Source: CAVZLD01 sp964522605
GTDB taxonomy: Bacteria > Planctomycetota > Planctomycetia > Pirellulales > Pirellulaceae
Reading direction: 5' to 3'
DNA length: 13,589 nt
Assembly (NCBI GenBank): GCA_964522605.1
Contig: CAZFWV010000177.1
Coordinates: 1-13,589 of the forward strand
This document shows positions 7,201 through 13,589 of the stretch, in pieces. Every line of letters begins with the position of its first letter. Within the stretch, counting starts at the first letter, position 1. Below the pieces are notes generated by a model, which was not told the DNA's origin, ran no database searches, and saw only the letters and a list, made by a program, of their open reading frames with translations. Position numbers and translations under genes: made by a program.

Positions 7201-8082
7201 ATGGACACGGGACACGAGCAGCGTGACCGGCCGAGCGTATCGGATACGCCGCAACCCGGTCGCCGATCGTGGAGAGACGCCCCCCGAGATGTCCAGGCGG
7301 CGACGGCATCCGTTGTAGCGCTGTTCATGCTCGCGGTTGTGCTGCTCGGATGGCGCCTCACGCGGACCTTGGAGCCGTTGCCGCCCTCCGGGCTTTGGCT
7401 CGCCGCTTTGGCGCTCTTGGCGGGTGGATTCTTGCTGGGGGGCCTGCGAATTCACCAAGATGTGTCCACCGTGCCCGCCGTCGGCCGATGGGTATTCTGG
7501 ACGGCGTGGGCCTCTGCCGGACTTTTGGCCCTCGCCGTCTCCGTTCCGGGCACACCGCCCGTGGCGCTCGGGGCCCTCTGGCTCGTCGTGGGTGTACTGC
7601 TCGTGTGCCTGGCCAACTGTCCTGGGGCGGCCAGCGCGTCTTGCGCGGCGCCGACGATGACCCCGCTTGCTGCGGTACCCGCTCAGGGAATCGCTTCCCC
7701 CGAGGATCACGATGCGGAAACGCTCGACGATGAGGGGACACTGCCGGAGGGCGTCGATCAAGAAATCGTCCGCCTGAAGGATCCAGCGGCCGGGACGGTC
7801 ATCCAGGGACGCCTGCGTGTTCCGTTCGAGGCCGGGCAACGCACCGGCTCGGTGCACGTTGCCTTCTGTCCTCCGCTTCAGACGGTCCCATCGGTTGCGG
7901 TTGAGTTGCTTTCGGGGCCCGCCGCGACGGTGAAGGTTGGGGTGAGTCTGGTCCAGGGAGCTCGATTCGACGTGCGGCTGGAACAGGCCTCTCACGAAGC
8001 GACTGCGGTCCTCTTGGCCTTCTTTGCGCAGGAGTTGCCCGCAGAGGCTACTGAACCCGGACCGCCGTCCCACAAGCTGTGA
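7201..8082 (+). CDS. Four-helix membrane protein with C-terminal soluble domain, function unknown
   Basis: I do not recognise a characterised family. The 293-residue protein starts with a polar, Arg/Pro-rich cytoplasmic-looking stretch (1-33). Four hydrophobic segments follow at about 36-54, 61-84, 94-114 and 118-139. A low-complexity acidic linker (about 140-185) leads to a domain (about 190-280) rich in alternating hydrophobic residues, with VHVAFCPPL and FDVRLEQ, that looks like a beta-sandwich. ATG 7201 comes 9 bp after metK with only a weak ribosome site, so translation may be coupled to metK. The last 35 bp overlap the end of the opposite YbjQ-like gene. The regular codon use and the ordered membrane topology argue for a real gene. 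Its role is open. Confidence 0.8.
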   Translation: MDTGHEQRDRPSVSDTPQPGRRSWRDAPRDVQAATASVVALFMLAVVLLGWRLTRTLEPLPPSGLWLAALALLAGGFLLGGLRIHQDVSTVPAVGRWVFWTAWASAGLLALAVSVPGTPPVALGALWLVVGVLLVCLANCPGAASASCAAPTMTPLAAVPAQGIASPEDHDAETLDDEGTLPEGVDQEIVRLKDPAAGTVIQGRLRVPFEAGQRTGSVHVAFCPPLQTVPSVAVELLSGPAATVKVGVSLVQGARFDVRLEQASHEATAVLLAFFAQELPAEATEPGPPSHKL

Positions 8083-8362
8083 CCATCAGCATTCCATCTC
8101 GAATGACTTCATAGTCGATGTCGACGCCTACGACCGCGCTGGCGCCCTGCTGCGTTGCCGCGTCAACCATTTCACGAACCGCCAATTCACGTGCCTGAAC
8201 CAGCTTCTGCTCGTACGCGCCGGAACGTCCGCCAACAATGTCCGAAATTCCTGCCAAGAAATCTCGCACAACGTTCGCGCCCATAATCGCCTCACCGGCA
8301 ACAATCCCCAAGTATTCCTCAATCGTTCGGCCATCAATCGATGGAGTCGTGGTTACAATCAT
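8048..8362 (-). CDS. UPF0145/YbjQ-like protein
   Basis: This 104-residue protein matches the UPF0145 (YbjQ, putative heavy-metal-binding) family in length and pattern. It opens MIVTTTPSIDGRTIEEYLGI, followed by GEAIMGANVVRDFLAGISDI and GRSGAYEQKL (47-56), then an amphipathic helix, and GASAVVGVDIDYEVI (73-87), ending in a strand VTACGTAVRV. The family is small, cytoplasmic and oligomeric, with no settled biochemical role. The start is the ATG at 8362-8360. On the minus strand AGGAAGG (8370-8376) lies 7 nt upstream, which rules out the longer frame reaching 8827. The gene ends inside the tail of the convergent membrane-protein gene. The large palindrome beginning near 8393 occupies the place of its promoter. 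Confidence 0.9.
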   Translation of the reverse strand: MIVTTTPSIDGRTIEEYLGIVAGEAIMGANVVRDFLAGISDIVGGRSGAYEQKLVQARELAVREMVDAATQQGASAVVGVDIDYEVIRDGMLMVTACGTAVRVQ

Positions 8363-8392
8363 CAGTGCGCCTTCCTGAGAACGTGTTCGAAA

Positions 8393-8627
8393 AACTGAAT
8401 TTACCCTCCCGCGCGGAGGTTGTGCAACTTTTAAGTTGCTGGCTCGAATGAAGTTACAGCACCCGCTCAGTAGCGATTCGTTTAACCGCGCGGGCATCGC
8501 CCCGCGCGTAGCGGGGAATCCTCCGCGGCCCGTTGGGCACGCGGTTAAACGAGCGGATTGAGATGCCGAAGTTGTTTCTGAGTCATCCCTAGGCTGCACG
8601 ACCTCCGTGCGGGAGGGTGGATCAGTT
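8393..8627. repeat. Nested imperfect palindrome of about 235 bp between the ybjQ-like and cehA-like genes
   Basis: A 26-nt segment at 8403-8428 (beginning ACCCTCCCGCG) recurs inverted at 8593-8618 with 23 of 26 positions matching by eye. Weak similarity continues inward for about 20-30 nt on each side and outward to AACTGAAT (8393) and ATCAGTT (8621-8627). The centre coincides with the 73-bp repeat at 8479-8551, so the whole is one palindrome inside another. Extra hairpins lie in the arms, for example GCAACTT-TT-AAGTTGC at 8424-8439. It fills most of the 8363-8766 gap; the remaining 8628-8766 holds the cehA-like leader. Possible readings are a miniature inverted-repeat element or a shared regulatory structure. 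Confidence 0.65.
8479..8551. repeat. Structured palindromic repeat, copy 1 (73 bp)
   Basis: The element is bounded by perfect 12-bp inverted ends, CGTTTAACCGCG (8479-8490) and CGCGGTTAAACG (8540-8551). Just inside each end lies a small self-complementary unit: GGGCATCGCCC on the left and GCCCGTTGGGC on the right. The reverse complement of the right arm matches the left arm of copy 2 at 29 of 30 positions. The left arm matches the right arm of copy 2, inverted, at 26 of 28. Copies 1 and 2 are therefore the same element in opposite orientation, with different centres. Confidence 0.8.
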
Positions 8628-8766
8628 CCGCTGAAACAACAACTCAAAAGTGGCTGCACGCGCATCCGGTTGTCCGGCACGGATGACGATTCGTTGCCAG
8701 GCAGGCTAGGATGGAAACCAGATTCGCAGCGCAGACAACGGTCGTCGTGCACAACAGAGGTGTGAA

Positions 8767-10425
8767 ATGAAGAAGATTGCCAGAACCGTGCTGTTGGGCG
8801 GCGTAATGACCCTGCATAGCGCAGCAAGCCATGCTGTGGAACTTAAGGGCACGATCGTTGACGCGGATACGGGACAGATCCTGGCCGCCCGCGTCTACAT
8901 CCAAGGCAGTGATGGGCGCTGGTGGTTCTGTGAGTCGGCGGATCCGGAAGGGAACGCTGTCCCATACCGCGAACAATGGGTTCCGATGGAGCATGCGGTT
9001 GATCGCCACACGACCGTGTCCGCACATCCGTTTCGTGCGACCCTGGAGCCGGGGGAGTACGAGGTGACGGTGGAGCGCGGAAAGGAGTATTTTCCGCTCA
9101 CGAGAAGAATCCGCCTCGGGGCGACGAATCAGCAGGTCGTTTTTCCGATTCAGCGCTGGATCAACATGGCGGAGCGGGGTTGGTACTCCGGCGAAACCCA
9201 CGTGCATCGTCGGCTGCAGGAGTTGCCGAATGTGATGCGGGCCGAGCAACTGAATGTGGCGTTTCCCGTGACGTTTTGGACCACGGAAGCGTATGCGCGT
9301 CCGGGACGAGATCCATCGCCCCTTCGCCGTCAAGGGCCTTCGCCGTTCGGTCCGCGCGAAGACCGCGGAGCGGCGGTGATCGAGGTGGACTCGGAGCATG
9401 TGATCTTTCCGCGGAACACCGAGTACGAGATCTTCTCGGTCGACGGACGATCCCACGTGTTGGGTGCGCTCTTCATTCTCAATCACCAATCGATTTTTCT
9501 GCAGGGTGTGCCTCCTGTGGCCGAGGTCGCTCAACAAGCCCATCGCGAAGGTGCCCTGCTGGATCTGGATAAGCACAATTGGCCCTGGTCCATGATGTTG
9601 GTTCCCATCGCCCACGTCGATCTGTTCGAATTATCGAACAACAGCCTCTGGCGAACGCAGTTTGGGTTTCGTCAGACGACGATTGAACCGGCAGCCTACA
9701 TGCGCGTCGAGCAGGATGCGGAAGGGCTAACGGAATCCGGCTGGATCCGGTTTGGTTTCGAAGCCTACTACACGCTGCTGAACTGCGGTTTTCGCCTGCG
9801 CCCCACGGCGGGTACGGCTTCGGGCGTGCATCCGGTTCCGCTCGGGTTCAGTCGCGTCTATGTGAACGTGGATCCGTTCACGGCAGATGGCTGGTGGCAA
9901 GGCTTGCGTCAGGGTAGAAGCTTCGTCACCACGGGCCCGATGTTGTTTGTGACGATCGATGGCCAAGGGCCCGGCGAGGTTTGGCAACAAAATACACCGG
10001 GGCGCCAATACGATGTCGAGATCGAGGCCCTCAGTCCACTTCCGCTCGAACGGATTGAGATCGTGCAGCACGGCCGCGTCGTCCAGGTTGCTCAGCCGGC
10101 GCAAGAGGGGAATTTCGAGCGTCTACCTCAAGGTGCCTCTCGCACGCGATGGACAACGAAGTTGACGATCGATCAGACGAGTTGGGCTGCGGTTCGTGCG
10201 TTTGAACGGCAGGCGGATGGACGGATCCGATTTGCGCACACCGGACCCTGGCATATGGAAGTCGCGGGTCAGCCCATTCGTCCGCGCCGCGCGGAGGTCG
10301 ACTATCTGATCGAACTGATGACCCGCGAGATCCAACGCAATCGCGATGTTCTGTCCGCGGAATCGCTTCAAGAATTCGAACAGGCGCTGCACGTCTATCG
10401 GCAACTGGCCGAGCGTGCTCGCTGA
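8767..10425 (+). CDS. Secreted CehA/McbA-like metallohydrolase
   Basis: The 552-residue protein has a Sec signal peptide, MKKIARTVLLGG...SAASHA, with likely cleavage after Ala23. A carboxypeptidase-regulatory-like beta domain follows (about 24-130, opening LKGTIVDADTGQILAARVYI). The catalytic part is PHP-like as in the CehA/McbA family: ETHVH with His145 and His147, LDLDKHNW with Asp266, Asp268 and His270, and AGTASGVH (348-355), followed by the typical GFSRVYVNVDPFTADGWWQGL...GRSFVTTGPM stretch and a C-terminal beta domain. Named relatives hydrolyse carbaryl, but the substrate of such planctomycete proteins is unknown and carbaryl should not be assumed. ATG 8767 has AGAGGTG about 5 nt upstream. 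The gene is alone between two inverted copies of the palindromic repeat, which may mark transfer. Confidence 0.85.
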   Translation: MKKIARTVLLGGVMTLHSAASHAVELKGTIVDADTGQILAARVYIQGSDGRWWFCESADPEGNAVPYREQWVPMEHAVDRHTTVSAHPFRATLEPGEYEVTVERGKEYFPLTRRIRLGATNQQVVFPIQRWINMAERGWYSGETHVHRRLQELPNVMRAEQLNVAFPVTFWTTEAYARPGRDPSPLRRQGPSPFGPREDRGAAVIEVDSEHVIFPRNTEYEIFSVDGRSHVLGALFILNHQSIFLQGVPPVAEVAQQAHREGALLDLDKHNWPWSMMLVPIAHVDLFELSNNSLWRTQFGFRQTTIEPAAYMRVEQDAEGLTESGWIRFGFEAYYTLLNCGFRLRPTAGTASGVHPVPLGFSRVYVNVDPFTADGWWQGLRQGRSFVTTGPMLFVTIDGQGPGEVWQQNTPGRQYDVEIEALSPLPLERIEIVQHGRVVQVAQPAQEGNFERLPQGASRTRWTTKLTIDQTSWAAVRAFERQADGRIRFAHTGPWHMEVAGQPIRPRRAEVDYLIELMTREIQRNRDVLSAESLQEFEQALHVYRQLAERAR

Positions 10426-10517
10426 TTGCGGCGTTCGGCCGTGGATTGGCGATCGTCCGTGAAGCAGAGCAGCAGCAATCCGACCTTCGATCTCCTGCAC
10501 ACAAGGCGATCGACATT

Positions 10518-10687
10518 CTCGTTTAACCGCGTGCCCAGCGGGCCGCGTGAGACGGGCCGCGACCGACCAGCCGGCACTGGGTTGGAGAGAGGGACGATGG
10601 GCAGGTATGCGTGCAGTGTGGCCAACCCGCGCGGGGATATCCGCGTGGTGTAAGACTCGCGGGGCGTTGCCCACGCGGTTAAACGAG
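10518..10687. repeat. Structured palindromic repeat, copy 2 (170 bp, inverted relative to copy 1)
   Basis: Perfect 16-bp inverted ends, CTCGTTTAACCGCGTG (10518-10533) and CACGCGGTTAAACGAG (10672-10687), enclose the same inner units as copy 1 (GCCCAGCGGGC on the left, GGGCGTTGCCC on the right). The centre is about 100 bp longer than in copy 1 and has its own pairings, for example GGGTTGG (10579-10585) with CCAACCC (10622-10628), and CGCGG-GGATAT-CCGCG. It starts 92 bp after the cehA-like stop and could act as a transcription barrier. The rest of the 10426-10904 gap shows no gene, only the dyad at 10782-10814. Confidence 0.8.
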
Positions 10688-10781
10688 TTGGCAGTGGGCT
10701 GTGCGTAGTGGTGAGCGGTCGCGGGCGGACTTCTTCGCCGCCTGCTCCGGTCGTCCGTTGGTTTGACAGAGAACACGGATC

Positions 10782-10814
10782 GACAGGTTTCCGTCCGACA
10801 CCCGGTTTCCTGTC
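10782..10814 (+). promoter_or_regulatory. Dyad upstream of the small membrane-peptide / nucleotide-sugar operon
   Basis: GACAGG-TTT-CCG (10782-10793) and CGG-TTT-CCTGTC (10803-10814) form an interrupted inverted repeat: 6 bp, a symmetric TTT/TTT mismatch, then 3 bp. A perfect TTGACA lies at 10763-10768 and GATAAT at 10828-10833, but they are too far apart to pair with each other. The dyad could be an operator, or a leader stem if transcription starts near 10775. The role is speculative. Confidence 0.25.
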
Positions 10815-10904
10815 TCGTGAGAACCTTGATAATGGCCTCTACCCGCTTGTCGCTCCGTCCGGTTGATGGTTTGTGGGCGGGGGGTGAAGTGAAAAAGGTG
10901 CCCC

Positions 10905-11021
10905 ATGGCCCGTTGGCCGCGACATGTTTGGACGACGGTTTTCACGTATGTCACGATCTTCGTACTTTTTCCCCTGCTTTGCCTGCTCTGTTATGCCTGG
11001 GTGAGGGGTTGGTGGTTTTGA
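10905..11021 (+). CDS. Small single-helix membrane protein, 38 residues, unknown function
   Basis: ATG 10905 opens a 38-codon frame ending TGA 11019-11021. The N-terminus MARWPRHVWT is basic. A continuous hydrophobic helix of about 24 residues follows (TTVFTYVTIFVLFPLLCLLC and on to Val33), then a short tail RGWWF. Five of 38 residues are Trp. AAAGG lies about 6 nt before the ATG. An in-frame TGA four codons upstream fixes this as the only start. The stop is 12 nt before the ATG of the pyrophosphorylase gene, and the ribosome site of that gene (GGAGG, 11023-11027) follows at once, a layout typical of coupled translation. It could be a real small membrane protein or a leader peptide. I recognise no family. 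It is too short for common gene callers. Confidence 0.6.
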   Translation: MARWPRHVWTTVFTYVTIFVLFPLLCLLCYAWVRGWWF

Positions 11022-11033
11022 TGGAGGAATTCA

Positions 11034-12470
11034 ATGGACGATTCGCGTGGTCGCGATCCTGGTCAACTCAGTCGAGAGGATTGCAAGCGGCGGCTGGCCG
11101 AGTTTGGTCAGCAGCATCTGCTGCAATTCTGGGACGAGTTGGATGCTCAGCAGCAGCAAGGACTGCTCCAGCAGATCGCAACGATCGACATCGCCCAGAT
11201 TGAGCGATTGGCCGGTGGACGTCAGGATGAGGAGGACTGGGGAGCGATCCTGCAGCAAGCGGGGCCCCCTCCTGCTTTTCGATTGGATTCTGCGGGAAAT
11301 CGGTTCACCCAGGCGGCGGCTCAGGCTGCCGCCGACGAAGCGCTGGCGGCCGGCAAATTGGGGATCATCCTCGTGGCCGGAGGCCAGGGCACGCGATTAG
11401 GTTTTGACCATCCGAAGGGCATGTTTCGCCTGGGGCCGGTTTCGGATCGAAGCCTGTTCGAAATGCACATCGATCAATTGCGGGCACTGGCCCAACGACA
11501 TCAGGTCCGTTTGCCTCTGTATTTGATGACGAGTCCAGCGACGCACGAAGAAACCGTCGAGTTCCTCGAAAGCCACGATCGCTTCGGATTACCTTCCGAC
11601 GACCTGCTGTATTTCTGTCAGGGTACGATGCCCGCGATTGACGACGAGGGGCAGATTCTGCTCGAAGAAAAGGGACGCATCTTCCTCAGTCCGGATGGCC
11701 ATGGCGGCATGTTGGCGGCACTGGACGGTAGCGGATGTTTACGAGACGCTCGCCAGCGCGGAATCGAACAGCTCTTCTATTTCCAAGTCGACAATCCGCT
11801 GGTTCGACTGTGCGATCGCGAATTGGTGGGCTACCATCTGCTCGCCGAATCCGAGATGTCGACTCAGGTCGTGGCAAAGCAGTCCCCGGACGACAAGGTG
11901 GGGAACGTGGTTTCGGTCGGCGGCCAGTTGCGAGTGATTGAATACAGTGATCTGCCTGCCGACGCCGGAGGGCAACGCGAAGCGGATGGTTCGCTCCGTT
12001 TCTGGGCGGGGAGCATTGCGATACATGTCTTCTCGATTGAGTTTCTCGAACGTTGCATGCGGAGCGACGAGTCTTTGCCATTCCATCGCGCTCGGAAGAA
12101 GGTTCCCTGTGTCGATCGGAAGGGAATCACGGTAACACCGGAAAAACCCAACGCGACGAAGTTTGAGAAGTTCATCTTTGATCTGATGCCTCTGGCCCAG
12201 AATGCGATTGTTGTCGAGGCCGATGAGCGGGAGGTCTTTGCTCCCCTGAAGAATGCGAGCGGTGCCGAGAAAGACACACCGGAGGCTTGCCGACAGGCGA
12301 TTGGGGATCGATCCCGTCGATGGCTGGAATCCGTCGGAGCGGTTGTCGATCCGGCTGCAATGGTCGAGATTCATCCGAATTTCGCGCTGGATCGGGAGGA
12401 ACTACGGCAGCGCGTGCCTCCGGGCGAAGTGTTTCGGGGCGAGGTATATCTTCAAGGATCGTCGCAATGA
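11034..12470 (+). CDS. UAP/AGX-type UDP-N-acetylglucosamine (UDP-sugar) pyrophosphorylase
   Basis: The enzyme joins a sugar 1-phosphate to UTP, most likely making UDP-GlcNAc, in the cytoplasm. The 478-residue protein belongs to the UDPGP family and resembles eukaryotic UAP1/AGX rather than bacterial GlmU. LVAGGQGTRLG (113-123) with DHPKGMF is the nucleotide-binding loop. ILLEEKGRIFLSPDGHGG, YFQVDNPLVR, FEKFIFD and VFAPLKNASGAEKDTPEACR follow in the family order. A helical N-terminal region (1-100, Gln-rich) is typical. ATG 11034 has GGAGG 6 nt upstream. The gene lies between the small membrane peptide and manC, which suits a nucleotide-sugar operon. Substrate choice (GlcNAc, GalNAc or other) cannot be read from the sequence with certainty. 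Confidence 0.93.
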   Translation: MDDSRGRDPGQLSREDCKRRLAEFGQQHLLQFWDELDAQQQQGLLQQIATIDIAQIERLAGGRQDEEDWGAILQQAGPPPAFRLDSAGNRFTQAAAQAAADEALAAGKLGIILVAGGQGTRLGFDHPKGMFRLGPVSDRSLFEMHIDQLRALAQRHQVRLPLYLMTSPATHEETVEFLESHDRFGLPSDDLLYFCQGTMPAIDDEGQILLEEKGRIFLSPDGHGGMLAALDGSGCLRDARQRGIEQLFYFQVDNPLVRLCDRELVGYHLLAESEMSTQVVAKQSPDDKVGNVVSVGGQLRVIEYSDLPADAGGQREADGSLRFWAGSIAIHVFSIEFLERCMRSDESLPFHRARKKVPCVDRKGITVTPEKPNATKFEKFIFDLMPLAQNAIVVEADEREVFAPLKNASGAEKDTPEACRQAIGDRSRRWLESVGAVVDPAAMVEIHPNFALDREELRQRVPPGEVFRGEVYLQGSSQ

Positions 12471-12537
12471 TCGGTCGAAGTTCCGCCCTCGATAGATCGG
12501 GGAGCGAGCAGGCGGATCACCATCGAAGGGGACGGAG

Positions 12538-13589
12538 ATGCTTTACGCAGTGATCATGGCCGGCGGCGCCGGCACTCGATTCTGGCCAGCGAGTCGCCGC
12601 GGTCGTCCCAAGCAGTTGCTCGACCTCACGGGCGGCCGAACGATGATTCAGGCTACCGTGGACCGTCTAAAAGGTCTGGTTGACGTCGATCAGATCCTGA
12701 TTGTGACGAACGAGCAACTGGTGCCGGCGATTCACCAACAGCTTCCGGATCTCCCGGCGTCGGCCGTTCTGGGTGAGCCGTGCAAACGCGATACGGCGCC
12801 CTGCATCGGAGTTGCAGCCCATTGGGTGCGTCGGCGCGACCCGGAGGGGGTCATGGCGGTCATGCCGGCGGACCATTTGATTGAACCGATCGAGCAGTTT
12901 CAGCACGCGATACGCTTCGCCGAACGCCTCGTTCAGGATCAGCCCTCTCGTTTGGTGACTTTCGGAATCCGACCCTCCTATCCCGCGGAGAGTTTCGGAT
13001 ACATCCATCGAGGTGCTCCGCTGGCGTTGCCCAAGAAATCGACGCTCAGCGCTTTTCAAGTGCTTGGGTTTCGCGAGAAGCCGCACGCCGACTTGGCGCG
13101 ACAATATCTTGACGAGGGAACCTACGATTGGAACTCGGGAATCTTCGTCTGGCGGGCGCAGACGATTCTGGACGAGTTGCAACGATGCGAGCCGCGGATG
13201 TCGACGCACCTCCAGGCGATCGGAGATGCCTGGGACGGACCGAATTTCGACACCGTTTTTCACGAGCAGTTCGTGGGGATCGTCGGCAAATCGATCGACT
13301 ACGCCGTCATGGAGCGCGCGTCGGAAGTCATCGTCGTGGAAGCACCTTTTGATTGGGATGACGTGGGAAGCTGGCAGGCGCTTTCGCGCTTGCTGGGTGA
13401 GGACGCCCAGGGAAATACGGTTCGCGGCCGCCATCTCGGAATCGATACGTCGGGGACGATCGTCCGAACGAGCGATGAGCATCTTGTCGTGACGGTCGGC
13501 CTGCAGGACCTGTTGGTTGTGCACACGCCGGATGCAACGCTTGTTGCGAACAAGCGGGATGAAGAACGGATTCGCGAGGTCGTGCAGCA
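12538..13589 (+). CDS. manC: Mannose-1-phosphate guanylyltransferase, cut by window end
   Basis: The enzyme makes GDP-mannose from mannose 1-phosphate and GTP. About 350 residues are present and the frame is still open at the window edge. MAGGAGTRFWPASRRGRPKQ (7-26) is the nucleotidyltransferase signature. EPCKRDTAPCIGVAA, VMPADHLI, ESFGYI, FREKP, WNSGIFVWRA and FDWDDVGSW (271-279) follow in the order seen in ManC/GMP enzymes. The end of the visible part corresponds to the end of the short, single-domain form (about 350-360 residues), so probably only a few residues are missing, though a fused isomerase domain cannot be excluded. ATG 12538 has AAGGGG about 6 nt upstream. It follows the pyrophosphorylase by 67 bp and is probably in its operon. 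Confidence 0.95.
   Translation, partial: MLYAVIMAGGAGTRFWPASRRGRPKQLLDLTGGRTMIQATVDRLKGLVDVDQILIVTNEQLVPAIHQQLPDLPASAVLGEPCKRDTAPCIGVAAHWVRRRDPEGVMAVMPADHLIEPIEQFQHAIRFAERLVQDQPSRLVTFGIRPSYPAESFGYIHRGAPLALPKKSTLSAFQVLGFREKPHADLARQYLDEGTYDWNSGIFVWRAQTILDELQRCEPRMSTHLQAIGDAWDGPNFDTVFHEQFVGIVGKSIDYAVMERASEVIVVEAPFDWDDVGSWQALSRLLGEDAQGNTVRGRHLGIDTSGTIVRTSDEHLVVTVGLQDLLVVHTPDATLVANKRDEERIREVVQ

Noticed and set aside
8478..8552. Target-site duplication around repeat copy 1 (AGCGATT / AGCGGATT)
   Set aside because: The two flanks differ by an inserted base, and copy 2 has no matching flanks, so this could be chance.
8363..8827. Long N-terminal extension of the YbjQ-like gene on the minus strand
   Set aside because: The extension runs through the palindromic repeats and into the cehA-like gene and has no protein pattern. 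The ATG at 8362 has a strong ribosome site and gives the usual family length.
10679..10954. Minus-strand frame of 91 codons overlapping the small membrane peptide
   Set aside because: No recognisable domain or membrane segment, and it begins or ends within the repeat and the opposite small gene. The plus-strand peptide explains the region better.
10763..11203. Plus-strand frame of 146 codons crossing into the pyrophosphorylase gene
   Set aside because: It overlaps the confident pyrophosphorylase start in another frame, has a TTG start inside the promoter-like region, and lacks any motif.

Overview
The window looks like a piece of chromosome from a planctomycete, probably near the Pirellulales. 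This is inferred from several traits taken together: a greatly enlarged SecA (about 1230 residues, against about 840-900 in Bacillus subtilis and Escherichia coli), a Kdo transferase that implies lipid A/LPS, a eukaryotic-like (UAP/AGX-type) UDP-sugar pyrophosphorylase, a secreted CehA/McbA-type protein, high GC, frequent GTG/TTG starts, and long palindromic repeats. No rRNA, tRNA, CRISPR array, transposase or integrase is visible.

Layout. Positions 1-342 (minus) hold the N-terminal part of a PhnP-like metallo-beta-lactamase-fold hydrolase. It is transcribed divergently from secA (562-4254, plus) across a region with a candidate promoter and a 7-bp dyad. secA is followed by waaA (4402-5748), then, after a 255-bp leader with a bulged hairpin and a candidate promoter, by metK (6004-7191). 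A four-helix membrane protein of unknown function (7201-8082) starts 9 bp after metK. It runs tail to tail into a short UPF0145/YbjQ-like gene (8048-8362, minus), with a 35-bp overlap.

The 8363-8766 gap holds a roughly 235-bp nested palindrome. Its core is a 73-bp repeat that recurs, inverted and longer (170 bp), at 10518-10687. The two copies bracket a single secreted CehA/McbA-like gene (8767-10425). After the second repeat comes a short operon: a 38-codon single-helix membrane peptide (10905-11021), the UAP-type pyrophosphorylase (11034-12470) and mannose-1-phosphate guanylyltransferase (12538 to the window edge).

How the genes fit together. Much of the window serves the cell envelope. 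SecA drives export, including probably the CehA-like protein with its Sec signal peptide. WaaA adds Kdo to lipid A. The last two enzymes make nucleotide-sugar donors (probably UDP-GlcNAc and GDP-mannose) for glycans. MetK supplies S-adenosylmethionine.

The points most worth a second look are the fivefold repetition of a wing-like module in SecA, the small beta-rich insert in its second nucleotide-binding domain, the inverted structured repeats around the CehA-like gene, and the small membrane peptide coupled to the pyrophosphorylase gene.
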